A DNA stretch of 64,000 bases, taken from NCBI GenBank assembly GCA_963608705.1, contig CAVDHB010000062.1, positions 11,780 to 75,779 on the forward strand, written 5' to 3'. Source of the stretch: CAVDHB01 sp963608705 (GTDB lineage: Bacteria; Bacteroidota; Bacteroidia; Bacteroidales; Bacteroidaceae). The notes beneath the pieces are model-generated. The model made no database searches, had not been told where the DNA came from, and worked only from the letters and a program-made list of their open reading frames with translations. The translations under genes were made by a program, and so were the position numbers. The stretch's first letter is position 1; each line of letters opens with the position of its first letter. Below, in pieces: positions 24,280 through 32,896 of the stretch.

Positions 24280-25329
24280 TCATTCTTGCAGCAGATTCTC
24301 CTCGGACAATTTGCAAATCAAGATGTTATCGTCATTCTCTGCCACGATGTAGCCGTCCAGCCCTTGTATGATGACCTTTTTTTTGCCTACCATGCGCACG
24401 ATGGTGTTCATGGTGTCGTAAGTTTGGATGTGGCTGCCTAATAATACATTATTATATATGTCTCTGTTCATGGATGATTGCAGCGTGTGCCATGTGCCCG
24501 CGTCCTTCCATCCGATGTCGGCGCGCAGGACGAAAAGCCCTTCCGCTTTCTCCATGAGCGCATAGTCCACACTGATGTTCTCCAACTCTGGGTAGCAGTT
24601 GTTCAAGGAGGCTGCTTCCTCCTCTGTCCCGAAGGTGGGGGCTATTGTCTCGAAGATGCTGGCGATGGCGGGTTGGTACACCCGGTATGCGTTCACGATG
24701 GTGTGTACGCTCCATGCGTAGATGCCTGCGTTCCAAAGGTATTCTTGCGAGAGGTAGGTCTTGGCTGTCTCCACGTCTGGCTTTTCTTTGAACTCGTCCA
24801 CGGCGAACAACTCTTTGTTACGGGTGGAGGGACAGCTGAAATCTCCCTTGATATAGCCGAATTGGGTCTCCGGGTTCGTGGGGCGGATGCCGATGGTCAC
24901 GATGGCGTCCGTTTCCGCCGTGAAGTGGAGGGCGTTCATTATGACTTTCCTGAATTCTGTCTCGTCCGTGACCAGGTGGTCGCTGGGAGTGACCAGCACG
25001 TTGGCCTGGGGATTCACCGCTTTTATCTTCCATGCGGCATACGCGATGGCGGCTGCGGTGTTTTTGGCCATTGGCTCGGCGAGGATGTGGCTTGGCTGAA
25101 TCTGAGGCAGCTGTTCTTGTACAAGTCCTGTGTAGTCCCTTAGTGTGACAATCCAAGTGTTTTCTATTGGAATCAGGTCGCGGAAGCGCGCGAAAGTGGA
25201 TTGCAGCAAGGTCTTTCCGCACCCCCACAGGTCGATAAACTGCTTGGGCTTCTCGTGTGTGCTGAGAGGCCACAGGCGTGTGCCGGAGCCTCCCGCAAGG
25301 ATGACTAAATGATTATTACTTATATTCAT
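24280..25329 (-). CDS. manC: Mannose-1-phosphate guanylyltransferase
   Basis: 349 residues. Makes GDP-mannose from GTP and mannose-1-phosphate, feeding GDP-fucose and surface glycan synthesis. The nucleotidyltransferase signature GGSGTRLW is at residues 13-20, followed by EKPKQF; further motifs are LVTPSDHLV and FKEKPD. The length corresponds to the catalytic domain alone, without the phosphomannose isomerase domain found in longer ManC proteins. It is the first gene of the manC-smpB-metH run. Confidence 0.92.
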   Translation of the reverse strand: MNISNNHLVILAGGSGTRLWPLSTHEKPKQFIDLWGCGKTLLQSTFARFRDLIPIENTWIVTLRDYTGLVQEQLPQIQPSHILAEPMAKNTAAAIAYAAWKIKAVNPQANVLVTPSDHLVTDETEFRKVIMNALHFTAETDAIVTIGIRPTNPETQFGYIKGDFSCPSTRNKELFAVDEFKEKPDVETAKTYLSQEYLWNAGIYAWSVHTIVNAYRVYQPAIASIFETIAPTFGTEEEAASLNNCYPELENISVDYALMEKAEGLFVLRADIGWKDAGTWHTLQSSMNRDIYNNVLLGSHIQTYDTMNTIVRMVGKKKVIIQGLDGYIVAENDDNILICKLSEENLLQE

Positions 25330-25438
25330 GTTCTCTCGTTCTGTCTTAACAATGGGTAAAAGTACGTTTTTTCTTTGACACTGCCAACGGAGATTAATGT
25401 TTTTTTACCCGCAAGCCGTATCATTTACAAAAGTAGTC

Positions 25439-25469
25439 TTTGCGCATCCCGTATAAATTAGTACTTTTG
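25439..25469 (+). promoter_or_regulatory. Promoter of aspS
   Basis: TTTG at 25439-25442, 19 bases, TACTTTTG at 25462-25469: an exact Bacteroidota promoter 29 bases before the start. Confidence 0.8.
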
Positions 25470-25498
25470 CACATTGGAAATAAATAAGTAAAACGTTT

Positions 25499-27265
25499 AT
25501 GTATAGAACAAACACTTGCGGAGAATTACGTCTGGCCGATGCCGGAAAGGATGTCACCCTTGCCGGATGGGTGCAGCGTGAACGCAAAATGGGAGGGATG
25601 ACGTTTGTCGACCTCCGGGACCGTTACGGGATAACACAGCTCGTTTTCAACGAGGAGAGCGACGCCGCTCTTTGCGAACAAGCCAACAAGTTGGGGCGTG
25701 AATATGTCATACAAGTGAAAGGTGTGGTATGCGAGCGTTCCAGCAAAAACGACCAACTGCCCACGGGCGAAATTGAGATAGAGGTAAAGGAACTCCATGT
25801 GCTTAACAAGTCGGAGGTGCCTCCTTTCACTATTGAGGAAAATACGGACGGCGGTGATGACTTGCGGATGAAGTACCGTTATCTGGACTTGCGCCGTCCG
25901 AATGTGCGTCGCAATTTGGAGTTACGCCACCATACCACGATGGAGATTCGCAAATATTTGAGCGACCGTGGTTTCTTGGAGATAGAGACTCCTTTCCTGA
26001 TAGGCTCTACGCCTGAGGGCGCGCGCGACTTCGTGGTGCCTTCTCGTATGAACCCGGGCCAATTCTATGCGTTGCCCCAGTCTCCTCAGTTGTTGAAGCA
26101 GCTGCTGATGGTGGCCGGTATGGACCGTTATTTCCAGATTGTGAAATGTTTCCGTGATGAGGACTTGCGTGCCGACCGTCAGCCGGAATTCACACAGGTG
26201 GACTGTGAGATGAGTTTCGTGGAGCAGGAAGATATTCTGGAACTCTTCGAGGGTATGGCCAAACACTTGTTCAAGGTCATCCGTGGAGTGGACTTGAAAG
26301 AGCCGTTCCTGCGTATGCCGTGGACTGAGGCGATGCGCCGCTTCGGCAGCGACAAGCCGGATATGCGTTTCGGCATGGAGTTCGTGGAGGTGATGGACGT
26401 GTTGAAAGGTACTGGTTCTTTCGGCGTGTTCAACGGAGCGAACTATATCGGAGGTATTTGTGCGCCGGGTTGCGCTTCTTACAGCCGTAAACAACTCGAT
26501 CAGTTGACGGATTTCGTGAAACGTTCGCAGATTGGCGCAAAGGGCTTGGTTTGGGTGAAAGTGCAGCCTGACGGCTCTTTGAAGTCCAGTATTGACAAGT
26601 TCTATGCACCCGAGGTGTTGGCTCAACTGAAAGGCAAGTTCAATGCCAATCCGGGCGACTTGATTCTGCTGATGAGCGGTGATGATGCCATGAAGACCCG
26701 TAAGCAGCTGTGTGAGTTGCGTCTGGAAATGGGTGAGCGTCTTGGTCTGCGCGACAAGAACAAGTTCGCTCTTTTGTGGGTGATTGACTTCCCGCTCTTT
26801 GAATGGAGCGATGAGGAGCAGCGTCTGATGGCTACCCACCATCCGTTCACAGCTCCCCATCCCGAAGACATCCCCTTGCTGGATACAGACCCTGCCAAGG
26901 TGCGTGCCAATGCGTATGACATGGTGTGCAACGGTATCGAAGTGGGCGGTGGCTCTGTGCGTATCCATGATGCGGTGATTCAGGACAAGATATTCAAGAT
27001 TCTGGGCTTCACCGAGGAACGTGCGCAGGCTCAGTTCGGCTTCTTGATGCGTGCGTTCAAGTACGGTGCCCCTCCTCACGCTGGACTCGCTTACGGTCTG
27101 GACCGTTGGGTGAGCATCTTTGCCGGATTGGACAGTATCCGTGACTGTATCGCTTTCCCGAAGAACAACAGCGGACGTGACGTGATGTTCGAGGCTCCTT
27201 CCGCACTCGAACAGAAGCAGCTTGACGAACTTCATATCAAGGTGGATTTGAAAGAAGATAAATAA
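25499..27265 (+). CDS. aspS: Aspartate--tRNA ligase
   Basis: 588 residues, bacterial-type class II synthetase. N-terminal OB-fold (TCGELRLADAGKDVTLAGWV), class II motif 1 and 2 regions (SPQLLKQLLMVAGMDRYFQI, FRDEDLRADRQPEF), the bacterial GAD insertion in the middle, and motif 3 (GLAYGLDRWV). Charges tRNA-Asp; a tRNA-Asp gene lies at 60.4 kb. It is monocistronic and followed by the inverted-repeat element. Confidence 0.97.
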   Translation: MYRTNTCGELRLADAGKDVTLAGWVQRERKMGGMTFVDLRDRYGITQLVFNEESDAALCEQANKLGREYVIQVKGVVCERSSKNDQLPTGEIEIEVKELHVLNKSEVPPFTIEENTDGGDDLRMKYRYLDLRRPNVRRNLELRHHTTMEIRKYLSDRGFLEIETPFLIGSTPEGARDFVVPSRMNPGQFYALPQSPQLLKQLLMVAGMDRYFQIVKCFRDEDLRADRQPEFTQVDCEMSFVEQEDILELFEGMAKHLFKVIRGVDLKEPFLRMPWTEAMRRFGSDKPDMRFGMEFVEVMDVLKGTGSFGVFNGANYIGGICAPGCASYSRKQLDQLTDFVKRSQIGAKGLVWVKVQPDGSLKSSIDKFYAPEVLAQLKGKFNANPGDLILLMSGDDAMKTRKQLCELRLEMGERLGLRDKNKFALLWVIDFPLFEWSDEEQRLMATHHPFTAPHPEDIPLLDTDPAKVRANAYDMVCNGIEVGGGSVRIHDAVIQDKIFKILGFTEERAQAQFGFLMRAFKYGAPPHAGLAYGLDRWVSIFAGLDSIRDCIAFPKNNSGRDVMFEAPSALEQKQLDELHIKVDLKEDK

Positions 27266-27303
27266 AACGGATTATCCGTAATTGTACCATTAATTTATGA
27301 GGT

Positions 27304-27790
27304 TGTGTCGTAATTAAGTTCTACGGCATAACCTCTTCATTTTGTTAAGTCCCTCCTTTTAATGCATACTAATCTGTATGTTTATAAGGTCGTAAAGTTA
27401 GGTCTTGTGAGATTACTAAGTCTTGCTTCATGACATTACTAAGTCCTGCCTTGAGAGATTACTAAGTCTTGCCTCAAGACATTACTAAGTCCTGCCTCAT
27501 GAGATTACTAAGTCTTGACCCATGACATTACTAAGTCTGAATCCAAAGGGTGTATTAGATCGCAATAGATTGATTGTTAGATGAATATAATAATCATCAG
27601 AAGCCGCTCCTTTCTGTGAATCATCATGAACCTTTCTCAGAATAGGTCTGAATCAAGTCGATTCCTTATAGTTGGGAAATGAATGTAAATACAGAAATAT
27701 GCATACCTATATCTTATATTCATACCAGGCAGATTGCAAATACGCAGTAAAAAATAAAGAGGTTATGCCGTGGAACTTAATTACGACACA
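27304..27790. mobile_element. MITE-like element with 40-bp terminal inverted repeats
   Basis: The left end 27304-27343 (TGTGTCGTAATTAAGTTC ...) and the right end 27751-27790 are inverted copies that differ at only 2 of 40 positions. The 487-bp element begins TGTGTC and ends GACACA. It encodes no transposase, so it would have to be non-autonomous. No clear target-site duplication is visible at the flanks. The 23-bp repeat array lies in its left half. Confidence 0.65.
27408..27540. repeat. 23-bp tandem repeat array, six copies
   Basis: ATTACTAAGT starts at 27412, 27435, 27458, 27481, 27504 and 27527, a strict 23-bp period. Successive units alternate GAG/GAC before the core and, for the first five units, TCTTG/TCCTG after it, so the underlying unit is a 46-bp dimer. 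There are no unique spacers, so this is not CRISPR. Confidence 0.9.
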
Positions 27791-27799
27791 GTTCTTATT

Positions 27800-27830
27800 T
27801 TAGTTGTTATATTGCAACGTACAAGATAGG
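27800..27830 (+). repeat. Dispersed box containing TTGCAACGTACAAG
   Basis: TAGTTGTTATATTGCAACGT followed by ACAAGATAG. A copy with few changes lies at 60678-60707, also directly beyond an inverted-repeat element, and a shorter one at 15920-15938. Confidence 0.6.
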
Positions 27831-27857
27831 ACGGTGGTATGTTTGCGGATAATCATA

Positions 27858-27908
27858 ACTAAAAATCCCTCTTCCAGTCTTTCAGGACTGCGGAGAGGAA
27901 TTTTTAGT
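27858..27908 (-). terminator. Terminator of the sppA-lpxK-punA-thiL operon
   Basis: Long hairpin ACTAAAAAT ... ATTTTTAGT with an inner CCAGTC/GACTG stem, 21 bases after the thiL stop. It is T/A-flanked on both sides and could work in both directions. Confidence 0.85.
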
Positions 27909-27929
27909 TTATGGATATAAAACTCTTGT

Positions 27930-29015
27930 TTACTTTAACGGGTTGAAGCCCTGTGCTTTCAGTTCGAACTCATTGCCGTCCCGTGCGATGAGAGCCATGC
28001 CAAGTTCCGGCTTCACGATGTAGCCTATCAGCGAGATGCCTTTTATGGATTGCACCTTCTCGTGGTCGGCGATGGGGACTGTGAACAGCAGCTCATAGTC
28101 TTCGCCTCCGTTCAATGCCGCCGTGGTTACGTTCATGTTCAGTTCCTCGGCCATAGCGGCGGTTTGGTAGTCAATGGGGAGGTCTTTCTCGAAAATCCTG
28201 CATCCCACGCCACTCTTTCCGCAAATGTGGTGCAACTCGGAGGACAGGCCGTCGGAAATATCCATCATCGAGGTGGGATGAATGCCCTTTTCATGAAGTG
28301 TCTCTATCATGTCCCCTCTTGCTTCGGGTTTCAGCTGACGTTCGATGATATATTCTTTTCCGGCAAAGTCAGGCTGGGCGAGTGCCATCTCTTCTTCTTT
28401 GGTCACATGGCCTCTCTCGTGCAGTTTCCTGCGCTGTTCCTCGAAGATGCCACTTTCCCTTTCCAAGAGTTGCAGTCCCATATAGGCTGCGCCTAAATCT
28501 CCCGTCACACAGATGAGGTCGGTTTCCTTTGCCCCGTCTCGGTAGACAATGTCTTTTTCCTTTGCCGTGCCGATACAAGTCACGCTGATGGTGAGTCCGG
28601 TAAGTGAGGCGGTCGTGTCTCCTCCCACCAAGTCCACGTTCCATCGCTCGCAAGCCAGTCTTATCCCCGCATAGAGTTCTTCCATGTCTTCCACGGAGAA
28701 GCGTTTGCTCACTCCCAGTGAAACCACTAACTGTGTCGGTTTGCCGTTCATGGCGAAGATGTCGCTGATGTTGACCATGGCGGCCTTGTAGCCCAGGTGT
28801 TTGATAGGCACATACGTCAAGTCGAAATGCACCCCTTCAAGAAGGATGTCGCTTGTGACCAACACTCGTTCTTTATCTCCGAAATGCAGTACGGCGCAGT
28901 CGTCTCCCACGCCTTTTTCCGTGGAGCTGTTTTTCAGCTGGATGTCTTCGGTCAGTCTCTTTATCAGTCCGAACTCCCCTAATGAGGCTATTTCTGTCCG
29001 TTGTGTTCTTTCCAT
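27930..29015 (-). CDS. thiL: Thiamine-monophosphate kinase
   Basis: 361 residues. Phosphorylates thiamine monophosphate to the active diphosphate cofactor. The N-terminal GVGDDCAV at about 35-42 is the ATP/Mg-binding segment. DISDGLSSELHHIC and GGEDYELLFTVP are the other family signatures. It lies 14 bases after punA and is the last gene of the operon. No TPP riboswitch or other thiamine genes are seen nearby. Confidence 0.95.
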   Translation of the reverse strand: MERTQRTEIASLGEFGLIKRLTEDIQLKNSSTEKGVGDDCAVLHFGDKERVLVTSDILLEGVHFDLTYVPIKHLGYKAAMVNISDIFAMNGKPTQLVVSLGVSKRFSVEDMEELYAGIRLACERWNVDLVGGDTTASLTGLTISVTCIGTAKEKDIVYRDGAKETDLICVTGDLGAAYMGLQLLERESGIFEEQRRKLHERGHVTKEEEMALAQPDFAGKEYIIERQLKPEARGDMIETLHEKGIHPTSMMDISDGLSSELHHICGKSGVGCRIFEKDLPIDYQTAAMAEELNMNVTTAALNGGEDYELLFTVPIADHEKVQSIKGISLIGYIVKPELGMALIARDGNEFELKAQGFNPLK

Positions 29016-29029
29016 GCTTAGTGAGTGTC

Positions 29030-29842
29030 TCAGGAACGTTTGATGATTTCCCGGAATATTTCCGTCATTTTAGGTTCGGAAGCGTCAGCCGCTTTCTGTA
29101 CTTCCTCGTGGGAGACTTCCACGGGCTGGTCTTCCAGTCCAAGGTCTGTGATGACCGAGATGCCGAACACACGCATTCCGCAATGGCGCGCCACAATGAC
29201 TTCAGGCACAGTGGACATTCCCACGGCGTCTCCTCCCAGGATGTGGTACATCTTGTATTCTGCGGGAGTCTCGAACGTGGGTCCTTGGGTGGCGAGATAT
29301 ACCCCTGTGCGCACATTATCATAGCCTCTTTCCTTGGCGATGTCCAGTCCCAGTTGCACCAGTTTGTGATCATACGCCTCGTGCATATCCGGGAAGCGCG
29401 GCCCGTAAGGGATGTTCTTTCCTCTCAACGGGTGTTCCGGCATGAAGTTGATATGGTCTTTGATAATCATCAGGTCGCCAATCTGGAACGAAGGGTTCAT
29501 GCCTCCGGCGGCGTTCGACACAAAGAGCGTGTCGATGCCCAGCTCATGCATCACACGGATGGGAAAGGTCACTTCTTTCATGGAATATCCCTCGTAGAAA
29601 TGGAAACGTCCTTCCATGGCCATGACATCTTTTCCACCCAGCTTGCCGAAGATGAGCTTTCCGGCGTGTCCCTCTACGGTGGAGACAGGGAAGTGGGGGA
29701 TTGTCTCGTAAGGTATCTCTTCCGCCTCGATAATATCAGAAGCTAATCTTCCGAGTCCCGTTCCCATAATGATGGCGGTCTTCGGGCTTGTGTGCATCCT
29801 GCTTTTTAGCCAAGATGCTGTTTCTTGAATTTTTTCGTACAT
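29030..29842 (-). CDS. punA: Purine-nucleoside phosphorylase (trimeric class)
   Basis: 270 residues. Splits purine nucleosides with phosphate. Signatures: IIMGTGLGRLA (phosphate loop), GRFHFYEGYSMKEVTFPIRV, VSNAAGGMNPSFQIGDLMII (substrate loop) and MSTVPEVIVARHCGM. The first 107 bases overlap the 3' end of lpxK in another frame. The start at 29842 is kept because MYEKIQETASWLKSRM is the usual N terminus of this family; a start at Met16 would still overlap by 62 bases. Confidence 0.93.
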   Translation of the reverse strand: MYEKIQETASWLKSRMHTSPKTAIIMGTGLGRLASDIIEAEEIPYETIPHFPVSTVEGHAGKLIFGKLGGKDVMAMEGRFHFYEGYSMKEVTFPIRVMHELGIDTLFVSNAAGGMNPSFQIGDLMIIKDHINFMPEHPLRGKNIPYGPRFPDMHEAYDHKLVQLGLDIAKERGYDNVRTGVYLATQGPTFETPAEYKMYHILGGDAVGMSTVPEVIVARHCGMRVFGISVITDLGLEDQPVEVSHEEVQKAADASEPKMTEIFREIIKRS

Positions 29843-30899
29843 ATCCTATAATATTGTTGTTAAAGTCATCCTCTTGTCCAAGCAGAAACTCTACTTCGAC
29901 CGGGAGTACATACGTGTGCAGTCTCAAGACGGGGTCGGTCAGCACTTCTTTCAGACGGGCCGCATCTTTCTCTGTGGTCAATATCCGTTTGTTTCCTTCG
30001 GGCAACTTGTCGAACGCCTGCCGTATCTGTGTCAGATCTTTCTCTGTGAATGCGTGATGGTCGGAGAAAGGCAGCAACGTGATGTGAGGGCAGTACGTCT
30101 GCAAGTCGTTTCTCACATGGTTCGGCTGGGCCACACCTGCCACCAGCAAGATTTGCTCGTCCTTGGGAAGCTCCGCAAGGGACAACACGTCCTTGCCCGC
30201 CTCGTCGAACAACGGGTAGAGCGCGCCGTAGCGGAAGGTGGTGAAATAGAGCTTTTGATAGGGGTAAAGCTCCAACGCCTTGCTCAGCACACGGAAGTCC
30301 ATCGGCTTGATGTTCCGTGGGCATTTCGTCACAATGACGATATTGGCGCGGTCTTTTGACCGTTTGGGTTCTCTCAGTCTGCCTGCCGGCAACAGGGCGT
30401 CATCACAAATCAAGCGGTGGTAATCCGTCAGGAGAATGTTGATGCCCGGTTTGACATAACGGTGCTGGAAAGCGTCGTCCAGCAGGATGACACCCGTGGA
30501 GGAATCCTCGCACAGGTGCTTGATACCGTTCCGGCGGCTTTTGTCCACAGCCATGCGTATGAAGGGGAACTTCTTCTTCATCTGCCATGCCTCGTCTCCA
30601 ATCTCGCTCATGGGGGTGTCTTCCGAGGCCAGTATATAGCCTCTTGACTTGCGTTTGTAGCCACGGCTCAGCACCGCCACCGGGCAGATGTCTTTCAATA
30701 TCCTTATCAGGTATTCCACGTGAGGGGTCTTCCCCGTGCCGCCTACCGTGATGTTGCCCACCGAGATGACCGGGATGTCAAAGGCTTCGGACGGAAGCAC
30801 ACCCCAGTCAAATAACTTGTTTCGCAGTCTTACCCCGCATCCGTAAAGCCATGACAAGGGGTAAAGCCATTCATTGATTTTAATCCAGTCTCCTTCCAT
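29736..30899 (-). CDS. lpxK: Tetraacyldisaccharide 4'-kinase
   Basis: 387 residues. Phosphorylates lipid A precursor at the 4' position on the inner membrane. The Walker A region is GNITVGGTGKTPH (about 49-60), followed by AVLSRGYKRKS and LLDDAFQHRYVKPG. The C-terminal end (about 35 residues) is encoded inside the start of punA in a different frame. It lies 5 bases after the sppA stop. Final phosphate patterning in Bacteroides lipid A may be altered later by phosphatases not in this window. Confidence 0.94.
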   Translation of the reverse strand: MEGDWIKINEWLYPLSWLYGCGVRLRNKLFDWGVLPSEAFDIPVISVGNITVGGTGKTPHVEYLIRILKDICPVAVLSRGYKRKSRGYILASEDTPMSEIGDEAWQMKKKFPFIRMAVDKSRRNGIKHLCEDSSTGVILLDDAFQHRYVKPGINILLTDYHRLICDDALLPAGRLREPKRSKDRANIVIVTKCPRNIKPMDFRVLSKALELYPYQKLYFTTFRYGALYPLFDEAGKDVLSLAELPKDEQILLVAGVAQPNHVRNDLQTYCPHITLLPFSDHHAFTEKDLTQIRQAFDKLPEGNKRILTTEKDAARLKEVLTDPVLRLHTYVLPVEVEFLLGQEDDFNNNIIGYVRKNSRNSILAKKQDAHKPEDRHHYGNGTRKISF

Positions 30900-30904
30900 T
30901 TATG

Positions 30905-32692
30905 TTAATTGAATGTGATGATGTAGGGCAGACGGGCTTGCAGTTGGCTGTCCTTTCCGATGGAACGCAGATAGTTGAAAGGTTCGTACAAGGTTCCCAG
31001 CATATCTTTCAACTGGCTTTCGACAGAGGTTCCCATGAGTTCTTCGCTCATCATCCGTTCCCAGTAGCTTGTTTTCTTCGGAGCTTCGATGAGGGCGTAG
31101 TCTTTCACTTTCGCCAGTCTCGCCGCAGCCTTTATGGCCTCGTCCAAGTTTCCCAGCTTGTCCACCAGTCCTATTTTCACAGCCCGTTGTCCGGTCCATA
31201 CTCTTCCCTGTGCGATTTCGTTCACGGCGGCTTTCGTCATTTTTCTTCCCTCAGACACTCTGGAGAGGAAAAGGTCGTATCCGTGGTTCACGTAGGATTG
31301 TATCAAGCCTTTTTCTGCCGGAGTCCATTCACGGGTGGGCATTCCTATGTCCGAGTGGGCGTTGGTCTTCACATTCTCATAACGGATTCCCAACTTGTTG
31401 GTCAGCAGGTCGGAAGGGTTGAAGAATAAGCCGAAGATGCCGATGGAACCTGTGAGGGTAGTGGGTTCCGCGAAGATTTGGTTGGCCGGAGCGGAGATGT
31501 AGTAGCCTCCAGAGGCGGCATAGTCTCCCATGGAAACCACCACAGGCTTCGCCTTGCGCAACTCCTTGACGGCATGCCATATCTGTTCAGCGGCGAAGCT
31601 GCTTCCTCCGGGCGAGTTGATGCGTAGCACCACCGCTTTCACATCCTCGTCTTCTTGCAGTTCTTTCAGGTCTGCGCACATCTTCTTTGCCGTGATAACT
31701 CCTTGTCCTGTCAAATCGCCCTGTATGTCTGGGACAATTTCTCCGTAGGCATAGTACACAGCCACCCGGTTGCTTTCCTTGCTTTTCTCTCTTTCGAGTT
31801 TGGCAAGGGTGGCCAAGTCCTCAATGTCTACGGACGGGATGTCTTCATCTTCCGCTATTTGCAGGCGTTTCTTCAGCACCTCGGATGCCTCGTTTCTGTA
31901 GACCAACTTGTCCACGAGTCCCATGGCTTTGGTTTCTTCCGCAGTCTTGAAGTCCACCACGCTGTCAGCGTATTGATTGATTTTTTGCACGGTCAAGTGG
32001 CGGTTCTGTGCCACGCTTTGTATCATGTTGTCCCAAATGTCACGGGTGAATTGGGTCGTTTGTGCACGGTTCTCCTCACTCATGCGGTTGGTGAGATACG
32101 GCTCTACCGCCGACTTGAATTTTCCCACCCGGAATACTTCCGCCTTTACTCCAACTTTATCGAGCAAGTCCTTTGGGTATCTGATGGTTATGGAGAGTCC
32201 ATGCCAGCTTACAGACCCTGCGGGATTGAGCATCACCGTGTCGGCCACACTGGCCAGGTAGTAGGCACCTTGTGTGTATACGTCACCGTAGGCGTAGATG
32301 AACTTGCCCGCTTTCTTGAAGTCAGTCAATGCGTCATGGATGGCCTTCAGGGATGCCGGATTCGCACCTGCCCACACACCGCCTGTCTTGATATAGATTC
32401 CCTTTATATGGTCGTCCGTCTTCGCATAGTGGATGGCCGAGAGAATGTCATCCAGCCCCGTCTGTTTGATGGTGTTGCCGAAGATACTGCTCAACGGATT
32501 TCCTTCCTCTGCCCGTTCGTTCACGATGCCAGACAGGGGCAACACCAGCACGGAGTTCTCCTTGACGGACGGAGTGCTGTCCGAGGTGGCCGTCAGCGTC
32601 AGGACAAACACGAAGAATGCCACTCCCGCCAACACGGAGGCCACTATCACGCCCACTACGGTGGCGGACATCATTTTCAGAAATTCTTTCAT
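30905..32692 (-). CDS. sppA: Signal peptide peptidase SppA, 67K type
   Basis: 595 residues, the double-domain form. One N-terminal membrane anchor (about 10-31). The first half supplies the catalytic Lys region (GAYYLASVADTVMLNP) and the second half the Ser region (ASGGYYISAPANQIFAEP), preceded by RINSPGGSSFAAEQIW. It degrades cleaved signal peptides in the membrane. It is the first gene of the sppA-lpxK-punA-thiL operon. Confidence 0.95.
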   Translation of the reverse strand: MKEFLKMMSATVVGVIVASVLAGVAFFVFVLTLTATSDSTPSVKENSVLVLPLSGIVNERAEEGNPLSSIFGNTIKQTGLDDILSAIHYAKTDDHIKGIYIKTGGVWAGANPASLKAIHDALTDFKKAGKFIYAYGDVYTQGAYYLASVADTVMLNPAGSVSWHGLSITIRYPKDLLDKVGVKAEVFRVGKFKSAVEPYLTNRMSEENRAQTTQFTRDIWDNMIQSVAQNRHLTVQKINQYADSVVDFKTAEETKAMGLVDKLVYRNEASEVLKKRLQIAEDEDIPSVDIEDLATLAKLEREKSKESNRVAVYYAYGEIVPDIQGDLTGQGVITAKKMCADLKELQEDEDVKAVVLRINSPGGSSFAAEQIWHAVKELRKAKPVVVSMGDYAASGGYYISAPANQIFAEPTTLTGSIGIFGLFFNPSDLLTNKLGIRYENVKTNAHSDIGMPTREWTPAEKGLIQSYVNHGYDLFLSRVSEGRKMTKAAVNEIAQGRVWTGQRAVKIGLVDKLGNLDEAIKAAARLAKVKDYALIEAPKKTSYWERMMSEELMGTSVESQLKDMLGTLYEPFNYLRSIGKDSQLQARLPYIITFN

Positions 32693-32737
32693 ATTATTTT
32701 GTATTTGATTAGTACCATAAATGGCTTTGTCATGCTA

Positions 32738-32745
32738 CAAACTTA
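32738..32745 (-). promoter_or_regulatory. -7 box upstream of sppA
   Basis: TAAGTTTG on the minus strand, 46 bases before the start; fits TAnnTTTG. Confidence 0.5.
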
Positions 32746-32896
32746 CATATAATAATCGAGATAGCCGCAAAATTTCTTTAAAAATATAGTTAAACATAGT
32801 ATGTGGGAATGTTTTTCAGTTCAAATCCCTTATCTTTACCACATAAACCCGTCTCTCCATGCGAGAGTCGAAGATAAAACTAACTATTATAACATT

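Larger units (their letters stand above)
27266..27857. other. Repeat-filled gene-free stretch
   Basis: No coding frame is supported. In order it holds a dispersed box (27270-27294), an inverted-repeat element (27304-27790) with a six-copy 23-bp array inside, and a second dispersed box (27800-27830). The thiL terminator follows. Confidence 0.7.

Noticed and set aside
27408..27540. CRISPR array at the 23-bp repeats
   Set aside because: Units are contiguous with no unique spacers of 25-40 bases, and no cas genes are present.
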